Assembly (NCBI GenBank): GCA_900758315.1
Contig: CAAERF010000388.1
Coordinates: forward strand, 1 to 5,613
Length of the DNA stretch: 5,613 bases
Reading direction: 5' to 3'
Origin: an uncultured Oscillospiraceae bacterium
Lineage (GTDB): Bacteria; Bacillota; Clostridia; Oscillospirales; Oscillospiraceae
Below the pieces are notes generated by a model, which saw only the letters and a list, made by a program, of their open reading frames with translations, did no database searches and was not told the origin of the DNA. Positions 1-5,577 of the stretch are shown piece after piece. Made by a program: the position numbers and the translations under genes. Position 1 is the first letter of the stretch. Each line of letters begins with the position of its first letter.

Positions 1-31
1 AACGGCGGCTCTGAAAATCAAAGCCGCCGTT
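1..31. repeat. Perfect 10-bp stem-loop at the window edge
   Basis: AACGGCGGCT (1-10) pairs perfectly with AGCCGCCGTT (22-31) around an 11-nt loop. On the plus strand it is followed by TTCAAATG, a poor T tract. On the minus strand the following bases lie outside the window. A terminator is likely, with orientation undecided. Confidence 0.65.
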
Positions 32-60
32 TCAAATGGGCGTGTCAAATTGTCTGCTCT

Positions 61-88
61 ACGACGGCTTTTTTTCTTTTGCCGTCGT
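61..88. repeat. Perfect 8-bp stem-loop with homopurine/homopyrimidine loop
   Basis: ACGACGGC (61-68) and GCCGTCGT (81-88) are perfect complements around a 12-nt loop of T with one C on the plus strand (A with one G on the minus strand). No T tract follows on either strand, so as it stands it is not a standard terminator. Its arms resemble those of the stem-loop at 1-31. Confidence 0.7.
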
Positions 89-114
89 CCGGCAGGAAAT
101 CTTTATTTGTTTCG

Positions 115-141
115 ATTTTAAGGAATCAATCTTACTTCCAA
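115..141 (-). promoter_or_regulatory. Second activator-type promoter, reading out of the window
   Basis: On the minus strand the -10 TAAAAT (115-120, one mismatch) lies 15 bp from TTGGAA (136-141). The spacer length and position relative to the 11-bp repeats are identical to the ATPase promoter. The transcript would start near 108 and run left. No ATG or GTG start lies on the minus strand between 108 and 1, so the product is either an untranslated RNA or a gene that begins outside the window. Confidence 0.55.
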
Positions 142-168
142 ATGACTTCCATCTTACTTATCTGTAAG
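127..168 (-). promoter_or_regulatory. Candidate response-regulator binding element, copy 2
   Basis: Three minus-strand units in exact 11-bp phase begin with AAGT: AAGTAAGATGG (159-149), AAGTCATTTGG (148-138) and AAGTAAGATTG (137-127). The segment 131-168 matches 3322-3359 at 33 of 38 positions. This copy has the more regular units, and ATCTTAC (164-170) forms a 7-bp inverted repeat with the GTAAGAT of the first unit. It starts within the T tract of the operon terminator, so it serves a new transcript rather than the transporter genes. Confidence 0.65.
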
Positions 169-216
169 ATAAATAAAAAGGTTGCCCACACCGATCTTCT
201 CGGAGGGACAACCTTT
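168..216 (-). terminator. Intrinsic terminator of the transporter operon
   Basis: Read on the minus strand, AAAGGTTG (from 216-209) pairs with CAACCTTT (184-177). Further pairs CCC with GGG and CCGA with TCGG close around the loop GAAGA. The stem runs straight into TTTTTATTTATC (179-168). It starts about 46 nt after the permease stop, so it ends the ATPase-permease transcript. The plus strand lacks a T tract here, so it works in one direction only. Confidence 0.85.
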
Positions 217-262
217 CAAATCCACATGAGTATTTAGCCCATTGGCCGTATGCCATATAATT

Positions 263-2602
263 TTATTGCGAGCTGATATTTTCCACAATCGACATAGCGT
301 GTAATCTTCTTGCTGGGCCTCGTACAGCCAGCGCCGTGGTTGCGAGAATCACGCCTATGATCAAGCACAATTCCAGCCACGGAACACTCCAGGGATTTCC
401 GAATGTGCGAGTGATAAGGCTGGAGTACAGGAACCAATGAAACAGCAATCCGAAAATACATCCCAATATGACACCACTTATGGCATACGAGGCAGCTTCC
501 GCAGAAATCATGCGTGTAAGCTGTTGATTACTCATGCCAATGGCACGCATTACTCCATATTGGCGAGTTCGGGCGGAAACTCCCATGCTGATGGTATTCA
601 TAATATGGAAAATCGTAATGGCTACAATGATTGACAGGAAACCATATACCAATGTTGCAAAAGCATAATAAAGGCCACGTTGTTGCTGTGCTTGGATTAA
701 GACATCAGTGAAAGTGACTCCTTCACCGAACAATGCTTCAACCTCGGCAACATCTTCTTCATCAGAACCAAAGCGGAACTGGACATCCAGGATAGTATAC
801 CCAGTCTCACCCGTCAGCTGCGAAAAAGTTTCCTCGGAGCAGATCAGTGTTTCCGTTCTCTCTGCACGAGCCAATAGGCTGTCAGACAAAACACCCCCTA
901 CCGTAACTGTTTGATCCTTCCCGTTTATTGTCAGTGTAATGGTATCTCCCACCTGCACTTCTGTTCCTGTGTTTGCCACAAACAAGACCTGTCCCGGCGT
1001 GTTCGTTACAGTATCTATAGAACCTGCAATTAGTTGATCTTGCGCCCAGCGGAACTGATTTTCTTCATAGGAGATTAGATTGCTGTTATGGATTGCGCCG
1101 CTAATTTGGGCAGGAACATCATAAGCAAACATTCTGCCAAACACTCGACTAACAGCGGAATTTTGTACTACGGCATCCCTTCGATCCGCCGGAATGGAAC
1201 AAGTATTTGTGTCACTGACAATGGAAAGCTCGGGCGACCATTCTTTCGGCATAAATGCGTTTTCCATAAAGGGAACCAGCGTACAGAACCCTAAAAACAA
1301 GGTGATGCAGATTGCAAATGCACCTGTCATCAGAATATAGCTGCGCCGTTTGGCCTTGGCATGATGGATACCAAGTGCTACCTCTACATGCCACCGCCGA
1401 GTGTTTGCCGCATGGCGGAACGAGGATTCCTGCTGTGTATTGCCTGTGACAGCCTCCAATGGGGAAACCTTTGCTGCCATTTTTGCGGGGGTCCGAGCCG
1501 CCAATAGAACGGTAATAAGTCCCAATACAATGCTCACACCAATGCTTAGCCAGCTAATGCCAAAGATAGGCATATAACCAAACCATACAGTGCTGAGCTG
1601 CCGCATGACTGCACACAGTCCCCAAACCACCACGATACTTAACCCGATACCAATGGGTATGGCGGTAATGCACCACTGTAAAGCCTCACGGCGCACAAAG
1701 CGCAATACTTGGCGACGAGTGGCTCCCAAACAGCGCAGTAAACCGAAAAACTCCATGCGCTGGCTGACATTACTATTCAAACTACTGGAAATCATCATAA
1801 CACAAGTTCCCATTACCACCAAAGAAAGCAGAAATGCCATTGTGTATATCTGCGACATATTGGAACCCGGCAGCTGCCCGAGCATACTGAGCAGTTCTTC
1901 ATTTTGGGTGATTTGTGCATCAGATATGCCGTTTTGCTGCTGAATATCAGCAATGCTGGAACCAACATTAGTGAGCAGCGAGAACCGAACGACATACTGC
2001 CAGTTGCCGCTTAGATCCGCAGTTTGAATGCTTGACAGCCCTTCAGGTGTCAAAAGGACTGCACTGGCACTTCCCGAGATCATATTGGCGGCATCATCAT
2101 CCATAATTCCCGTAATCGCCAGTTGCATTGTACTCCCATCAGGAGAGTTCAAAGTAAGAGTATCTCCCAACGAAATTCCTGCTGTTTGTGCTAATGTAGA
2201 TGAAACAGCTACCTGTCCAGCTATCTCAGGGAACTCACCTGAAAGGACAGAACCTAAATAAATTTCTGAAAATATTGTCTCGTCCATCCCTGCAACAGAA
2301 ACGGGCTGATCTGCCACTGTGCAGCCGATTTCTGCGGGAATGTTGCCTTGCCAGCCAGACAAGTCTATTTCAGGGCGGGCAGCAATATATTCGGATGTTC
2401 TTTCGTCAATAGCTGTGATTTTACAATGCCAATCTCCAGTTTGATGCCGGGTTTCATCCGTCATGCTTTTCAAATACATATCGGCCAGTCCAAACATGAC
2501 TGCAACCAGGAAAACCGCCAGCACAATGCAAATGCGTGTCATGCGGCTTTGCCTGCGGTGAACCTTGTTGGAGATAGAAACCAAGTCGAGGTAGTGTTTC
2601 AT
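263..2602 (-). CDS. FtsX-like ABC transporter permease, two-domain
   Basis: A membrane protein of 779 residues that works with the preceding ATPase. I see eight membrane helices in two sets of four: about 24-44, 252-274, 311-332 and 345-368, then 422-444, 645-670, 703-724 and 739-762. Each first helix is followed by an extracytoplasmic domain of about 200 residues (45-250 and 445-644), resembling the periplasmic core domain of MacB-type proteins. The two halves repeat the FtsX motif: EFFGLLRCLGATRRQVLRFV near 284-303, and QYGVMRAIGMSNQQLTRMI near 681-699. Thus one gene supplies what MacB or LolCE obtain from two subunits. BceB-type permeases differ, with ten helices and one outer domain. The start overlaps the ATPase stop (ATGA) and has no good ribosome binding site; GGAG at 2620-2623 is too far away, so termination-reinitiation coupling is likely. 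Such permeases usually export or remove peptides or lipids; the substrate is unknown. Confidence 0.93.
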   Translation of the reverse strand: MKHYLDLVSISNKVHRRQSRMTRICIVLAVFLVAVMFGLADMYLKSMTDETRHQTGDWHCKITAIDERTSEYIAARPEIDLSGWQGNIPAEIGCTVADQPVSVAGMDETIFSEIYLGSVLSGEFPEIAGQVAVSSTLAQTAGISLGDTLTLNSPDGSTMQLAITGIMDDDAANMISGSASAVLLTPEGLSSIQTADLSGNWQYVVRFSLLTNVGSSIADIQQQNGISDAQITQNEELLSMLGQLPGSNMSQIYTMAFLLSLVVMGTCVMMISSSLNSNVSQRMEFFGLLRCLGATRRQVLRFVRREALQWCITAIPIGIGLSIVVVWGLCAVMRQLSTVWFGYMPIFGISWLSIGVSIVLGLITVLLAARTPAKMAAKVSPLEAVTGNTQQESSFRHAANTRRWHVEVALGIHHAKAKRRSYILMTGAFAICITLFLGFCTLVPFMENAFMPKEWSPELSIVSDTNTCSIPADRRDAVVQNSAVSRVFGRMFAYDVPAQISGAIHNSNLISYEENQFRWAQDQLIAGSIDTVTNTPGQVLFVANTGTEVQVGDTITLTINGKDQTVTVGGVLSDSLLARAERTETLICSEETFSQLTGETGYTILDVQFRFGSDEEDVAEVEALFGEGVTFTDVLIQAQQQRGLYYAFATLVYGFLSIIVAITIFHIMNTISMGVSARTRQYGVMRAIGMSNQQLTRMISAEAASYAISGVILGCIFGLLFHWFLYSSLITRTFGNPWSVPWLELCLIIGVILATTALAVRGPARRLHAMSIVENISSQ

Positions 2603-3282
2603 TTCCGGCTCGCCCCCAACTCCTTCAGCACACCATCAGACATATTGAAAATGCGGTCTGCCGCACTTGCATGATTTTTGTTGTGGGTAATCATCAAAAT
2701 GGTTTGCTGGTACTTGGCCGACATGGTTTGCAGGAGAGCCAAGACTTCCTGACTATTTTTACTGTCCAGATTGCCGGTCGGCTCGTCCGCCAAAATCAGT
2801 GCAGGTCGTGTAACCAAAGCCCTGCCGATAGCGACACGCTGTTGCTGGCCACCGGAGAGCTGACTGGGAAGATGATGACGGCGTTCGGTCAGTCCCAAAA
2901 CATTCAGCAGCTCGTTGACGAACCTCTGGTCTGGCCGCTTGTAGTCAAGCAGCAACGGAAAAGTGATGTTCTGTTCTACATTCAGTTCCGGGATCAGATT
3001 AAATGACTGAAAGATAAAACCGATGTGTTGCCGCCGGAACACGGTCAGTTTTTTCTCCGGCATTGAGAAAATATCCTGACCGTCGATCCAGACCTTGCCG
3101 GAAGTGGCTTTGTCCAGAGCACCCACAACATTCAGCAACGTACTTTTGCCGGAGCCGGATTCACCAATAATGGCAATAAATTCACCTTTGCGAACCGAAA
3201 ATGTTGCATGACGCAACGCTTGAACCGCTGCTTCACCTTTTCCATAGGTTTTGCACAAGTCCTGTACTTCAAGAATATTCAT
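2599..3282 (-). CDS. ABC transporter ATP-binding protein (MacB/LolD/BceA type)
   Basis: A cytoplasmic ATPase of 227 residues that powers the permease encoded next to it. The order of motifs is complete: Walker [10 protein letters not shown] (40-48), the Q-loop Q92 in [10 protein letters not shown], the signature LSGGQQQR (142-149), Walker [10 protein letters not shown] with catalytic E167, the D-loop NLDS (171-174) and the H-loop H200 in MITHN. The wording around the Q-loop and [10 protein letters not shown] are hallmarks of ATPases that pair with FtsX-like, mechanotransmission-type permeases. The start at 3282 has AAGGAGG (3291-3297) 8 nt upstream, the strongest translation signal in the transporter part. 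The gene ends in an ATGA overlap with the permease. Expression is probably raised by the response regulator through the promoter at 3306-3332, with some read-through from the kinase since no terminator lies between. Confidence 0.96.
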   Translation of the reverse strand: MNILEVQDLCKTYGKGEAAVQALRHATFSVRKGEFIAIIGESGSGKSTLLNVVGALDKATSGKVWIDGQDIFSMPEKKLTVFRRQHIGFIFQSFNLIPELNVEQNITFPLLLDYKRPDQRFVNELLNVLGLTERRHHLPSQLSGGQQQRVAIGRALVTRPALILADEPTGNLDSKNSQEVLALLQTMSAKYQQTILMITHNKNHASAADRIFNMSDGVLKELGASRK

Positions 3283-3305
3283 ACGCAGTACCTCCTTATG
3301 GTCAC

Positions 3306-3332
3306 ATCATACCCCCTTCGGCTTACTTCCAA
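3306..3332 (-). promoter_or_regulatory. Internal promoter of the ABC transporter operon
   Basis: On the minus strand the -10 TATGAT (3306-3311, one mismatch to consensus) lies 15 bp from TTGGAA (3327-3332, four of six matches to the -35). A weak -35 with a short spacer, covered by the repeat element, is what an activator-dependent promoter looks like. Transcription would begin near 3299, leaving about 16 nt of leader with the ATPase ribosome binding site. The same arrangement and spacing recur at 115-141. Confidence 0.65.
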
Positions 3333-3359
3333 GTGACCTGCATCTTACTCATTTGTAAG
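3318..3359 (-). promoter_or_regulatory. Candidate response-regulator binding element, copy 1 (transporter)
   Basis: On the minus strand three units follow each other with an 11-bp period: GAGTAAGATGC (3350-3340), AGGTCACTTGG (3339-3329) and AAGTAAGCCGA (3328-3318). The segment 3322-3359 matches 131-168 at 33 of 38 positions. Tandem sites one helical turn apart are typical of OmpR/PhoB-family regulators, and the last units overlap the poor -35 of the ATPase promoter. The upstream end of the element runs into the kinase stop codon (3345-3347). That the neighbouring regulator is the ligand is inferred. Confidence 0.65.
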
Positions 3360-4580
3360 GCTGAAAAAGTTCAATGTGAAGGTAGTTCCAACATCGAGTG
3401 TGCTGGTTACAGAAATAGTTCCCCCATGTGCCTCCACAATAGATTTAGCCAGCGGTAAGCCCAATCCTATCCCATGCACATCTGACGAAAAGCGGCTGCG
3501 GTAAAAGCGTTTGAAAATGTTGTATAAGTCCTCTTGGTGGATACCTTTGCCATCGTCTGTAATGACGATCTGAGTCAACAGGGGTGATTGTGTCCATTGC
3601 ACCGAAATGTGACCGCCCGGTTGTGTGTGTTCCAAAGCATTTTTGACGATATTTCCAATCGCCTCCGACATCCATAGTGCATCGCAATTAAGAGAAATAT
3701 CATCCTTACCCGAAAGGGTGATCTCTTTGTGATCCTGTTCTGCCCATGTTTCAAATCGTTCCAAAACATCTTGCATGAGAGCGGAAACATTTTCTTCTGC
3801 TTTTTCCATCTGTATAATTCCCGCATCCAGGCGCGCCAGTTTGAGCAGTGTATAAATAACGTTCTCCATTCGCTTAATCTCTCGTTGAGATTTTTCCGAA
3901 AAGTTCGCCACCGTTTCGGCTTCTCCTTTATGACTGCTTATGATTTCATGGTACATTTTCAAAGCAGATAGCGGCGTTTTAATCTGATGTGATACATCAG
4001 AAATGATGTCCTGTAAGAACTCCTTTGTCTGCTTCTGGCTCTCTGCATGGGCGGAGAGAATAGTCGCCATTTCATTGACATCATGGAAAAGGCTATACCA
4101 ATCACCGGTTTGGGAACATTCAATTCTGGACATAGAATTGCCATCCAAAAATTCTCGAATCTTACTTCCTGCATCATCAATAGCTCTATGCTGGCGTCGC
4201 AGATAAAATAGCAGAACCAGATATACCATACCGAACAGAAACAACAGCAGCAAGAATAGATACAGCATCGTCTGATTGCGATATTCCCGAACAGTGGGCA
4301 ATAGCTGCATAGATGTTGCTTCACTGTATCCAATAGAGGCCAGCGCTTCTTTGCCTCGTTCTATATCGCTTTCGTTGGGGTGAGCAGTAAAAGCTGAAAT
4401 CTGCAATTTATCCTCATGGTTCAGCTGGTAGCCGGAAACACCATAGTCATGGAGCAACATCTCATGTTGGAAGTCCTTTGCAAGTAAAAACGAAAGTCCT
4501 GCGGCAAGTAGAAATGAAATAAGGCAGATGACGGTGATTGCCAACAGTAGATTCTTTGTTTCTTTCCCTAATTTGCCCAT
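3345..4580 (-). CDS. Membrane sensor histidine kinase
   Basis: A 411-residue kinase that phosphorylates the adjacent response regulator. There are two membrane helices (about 11-34 and 104-127). They flank an extracytoplasmic segment of about 69 residues with no motif I recognise. A HAMP-like or coiled linker follows (about 128-190). The DHp domain has SHQIKTPL with the phosphorylated H198. The ATPase domain has an N box (N310 and N314 in NIVKNALEHT), a G1 box DDGKGI (342-347), an F box FKRFYR (356-361) and a G2 box GIGLGL (370-375). The residue after H198 is Q where many kinases have E or D; T202 at the usual phosphatase position is kept. The start is preceded by GAGG at 4588-4591, which overlaps the TGA of the regulator gene, so translation is probably coupled. 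The loop is larger than in BceS-type kinases, which have almost none, so direct sensing is possible. The stop codon lies inside the regulatory element for the transporter genes. Confidence 0.95.
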   Translation of the reverse strand: MGKLGKETKNLLLAITVICLISFLLAAGLSFLLAKDFQHEMLLHDYGVSGYQLNHEDKLQISAFTAHPNESDIERGKEALASIGYSEATSMQLLPTVREYRNQTMLYLFLLLLFLFGMVYLVLLFYLRRQHRAIDDAGSKIREFLDGNSMSRIECSQTGDWYSLFHDVNEMATILSAHAESQKQTKEFLQDIISDVSHQIKTPLSALKMYHEIISSHKGEAETVANFSEKSQREIKRMENVIYTLLKLARLDAGIIQMEKAEENVSALMQDVLERFETWAEQDHKEITLSGKDDISLNCDALWMSEAIGNIVKNALEHTQPGGHISVQWTQSPLLTQIVITDDGKGIHQEDLYNIFKRFYRSRFSSDVHGIGLGLPLAKSIVEAHGGTISVTSTLDVGTTFTLNFFSLTNE

Positions 4581-4589
4581 ACCTTGTCC

Positions 4590-5273
4590 TCACTCAACGA
4601 CCCATTTATAGCCGATACCTCGTTCCGTCAGCAAGTATTTAGGCTGATTGGGTGTGTCCTCAATTTTGTTTCTCAGCCGCCGGATATACACAGATAGAGT
4701 ATTATCGTCCACAAAATTACCGTTGCCATCCCACATCCGATCCAGAATCATTTCGCGCGGCATAAGGTGATTGGGATTTTGCATGAACAGACACAGCAAT
4801 TTGTATTCCACCAATGGGAGATCAAGCGGTTTTTCATTTTTCCAGACGAGCCGCTCTGCCGTATCCACACGAACGCCATTAGCTTCCAAAAAGGTATCTG
4901 CTTTGGAAAACTGCAAGGAACGGCGCAGGATTGCCTTAATTCTGGATAGAAGTTCATTCAGCTTGAACGGTTTGGTGATATAATCGTCGGCACCCATATC
5001 AAGTCCTCGGACAATGCTGATTTCCTGATCCGAAGCTGTCAAAAATATAATGGGAACGGTTGAGCTGTTCCGTACCGCTTTGCAAACATCGAAGCCTGTG
5101 CCATCTGGGAGCGTAACATCCAGCAAAAGTAAATCATAGGTGTTCTTTCGGAATAGGGCCAAAGCCTCCTTTACAGTTTTGGCATTGTCCACCATATATC
5201 CACTTGCTTCCAAAGTATATTGCAATCCATCAATCAGGCTCAAATCATCTTCAACATAAAGTATCTTTTGCAT
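4590..5273 (-). CDS. OmpR/PhoB-family response regulator
   Basis: A cytoplasmic transcription factor of 227 residues, the usual length for the family. The receiver domain (about 1-118) has the acidic pair D9 and D10, the phosphate-accepting D52 in LLLLDVTLPDG, T79 and the invariant K101 in the KPF motif. The C-terminal winged helix (about 128-226) carries a recognition helix around NTLSVYIRRLRNKI (191-204) and the wing ending RGIGYKW. All residues needed for phosphorylation are present. The start is supported by AAAGGAG (5281-5287) 7 nt upstream. The gene overlaps the HTH gene by 23 bp and its stop lies 9 nt before the kinase start, so kinase and regulator are a cognate pair. OmpR-type regulators bind tandem repeats with 10-11 bp spacing; the three-unit elements at 3318-3350 and 127-159 fit this and are its likely targets. 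Confidence 0.95.
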   Translation of the reverse strand: MQKILYVEDDLSLIDGLQYTLEASGYMVDNAKTVKEALALFRKNTYDLLLLDVTLPDGTGFDVCKAVRNSSTVPIIFLTASDQEISIVRGLDMGADDYITKPFKLNELLSRIKAILRRSLQFSKADTFLEANGVRVDTAERLVWKNEKPLDLPLVEYKLLCLFMQNPNHLMPREMILDRMWDGNGNFVDDNTLSVYIRRLRNKIEDTPNQPKYLLTERGIGYKWVVE

Positions 5274-5454
5274 TTTTTTGCTCCTTTCCTTGCTTCGTTC
5301 TCATATCCACAGGCTTTTCCGCGTCTTTCGGAATCAGCCAAATTGTAGCCACCTTCACAGCACCGGGAATACGACCACCGGCGCAATAATAGTTTATCTG
5401 CCGAATTGAAACTCCCCATTTTTCACTTGCTTCTTTTAGGGTCATATAGTCCAT
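5251..5454 (-). CDS. Small helix-turn-helix DNA-binding protein
   Basis: This 67-residue protein opens with MTLKEASEKWGVS, a helix-turn-helix (about residues 5-22) of the MerR/excisionase-like kind. A short wing-like stretch follows (AGGRIPGAVKVATIWLIPKDAEKP, written here as residues 25-48), and then a charged, lysine-rich tail. The start at 5454 is chosen because AGGAGGT (5461-5467) lies 6 nt upstream of it; an in-frame ATG further upstream overlaps the -10 hexamer and cannot be used. The protein is too small for a ligand or catalytic domain, so it probably acts as a local DNA-binding regulator. It is first in the operon, and its last 23 bp overlap the response regulator gene, whose ribosome binding site lies inside this coding region. 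That favours coupled expression. Proteins of this look are common in Clostridia and are usually annotated only as HTH-domain proteins; the target is unknown. An excisionase-like role is possible, but no integrase is visible. Confidence 0.85.
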   Translation of the reverse strand: MDYMTLKEASEKWGVSIRQINYYCAGGRIPGAVKVATIWLIPKDAEKPVDMRTKQGKEQKNAKDTLC

Positions 5455-5479
5455 CTCTGCACCTCCTGCAATACATTCC

Positions 5480-5508
5480 ATTATATTTCTATTGCTCGAA
5501 GAATGCAA
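5480..5508 (-). promoter_or_regulatory. Promoter of the HTH-regulator-kinase operon
   Basis: Read on the minus strand, a perfect -10 TATAAT (5480-5485) lies 17 bp from TTGCAT (5503-5508), which matches only the first three bases of the consensus -35. Transcription would start near 5473, giving a leader of about 18 nt that holds just the ribosome binding site of the HTH gene. The weak -35 is covered by a palindrome, so the promoter is probably controlled. No copy of the 11-bp-period element found at 131-168 and 3322-3359 is visible here. Confidence 0.7.
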
Positions 5509-5515
5509 GCTTGCA
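5504..5515. promoter_or_regulatory. Perfect 12-bp palindrome over the -35, candidate operator
   Basis: TGCAAGCTTGCA is a perfect two-fold palindrome overlapping the -35 hexamer of the operon promoter. A dimeric DNA-binding protein bound here would block or replace RNA polymerase contacts. The HTH protein encoded immediately downstream is the nearest candidate ligand, but that link is inferred from position only. Confidence 0.4.
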
Positions 5516-5517
5516 AA

Positions 5518-5564
5518 CAGGGCGCAAAGCCCTGTGCCAGAAGCACTATGTGGCCTTGCGCCCT
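5518..5564. terminator. Complex inverted repeat, possible terminator
   Basis: The outer arms AGGGCGCAA (5519-5527) and TTGCGCCCT (5556-5564) are perfectly complementary over 9 bp. Two competing smaller hairpins lie inside: CAGGGC (5518-5523) with GCCCTG (5529-5534) around the loop GCAAA, and GTGC (5534-5537) with GCAC (5543-5546) around CAGAA. On the minus strand the structure sits between the presumed stop of the upstream gene and the promoter of the HTH gene, where a terminator would be expected. However, only a short GTTTG follows it there. On the plus strand it is followed by the somewhat better TTTGTTATTCT. Terminator is the simplest reading; a bidirectional terminator or attenuator is possible. 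Confidence 0.45.
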
Positions 5565-5577
5565 TTGTTATTCTATC

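Larger units (their letters stand above)
1..108 (-). ncRNA. Possible structured RNA or leader from the second promoter
   Basis: If the promoter at 115-141 works, its first 108 nt contain no minus-strand start codon but two perfect stem-loops, at 61-88 and 1-31. The last one reaches the window edge, so a following T tract that would make it a terminator cannot be seen. This could be a small RNA controlled by the response regulator or the 5' leader of a gene to the left. It is inferred from promoter and structure only. Confidence 0.3.

Noticed and set aside
43..48. TTGACA on the minus strand, a perfect -35 hexamer
   Set aside because: No -10-like sequence lies 15-19 bp downstream; the region at that distance is the GC-rich stem-loop at 1-31.
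37..168. Plus-strand open frame of 43 codons starting MGVSNCLL
   Set aside because: No ribosome binding site precedes it, it runs through a hairpin and the regulatory element, and it lacks protein-like features.
1590..1943. Plus-strand open frame of 117 codons
   Set aside because: It lies wholly antisense to the permease, has no convincing ribosome binding site and encodes no recognisable domain; it is a shadow of the real gene.
2348..3006. Two plus-strand open frames of 108 and 111 codons
   Set aside because: They are antisense to the permease start and the ATPase, whose motifs are complete; their composition is that of reverse-strand shadows.
4158..4169. GGAAGTAAGATT on the minus strand, identical to part of the regulator element
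   Set aside because: It is a single unit inside the kinase coding region (codons for a GSKI stretch), without tandem 11-bp partners or a -10 at the right distance, so it is probably chance.
3959..4333. Minus-strand open frame of 124 codons rich in C, F and W
   Set aside because: It is an alternative frame of the kinase gene, which has all catalytic boxes intact in its own frame; no frameshift is needed.
5455..5508. Longer HTH protein of 85 residues starting upstream
   Set aside because: The upstream ATG lies in the -35 region and the next one overlaps the -10 hexamer, while the start at 5454 has a near-perfect ribosome binding site 6 nt away.
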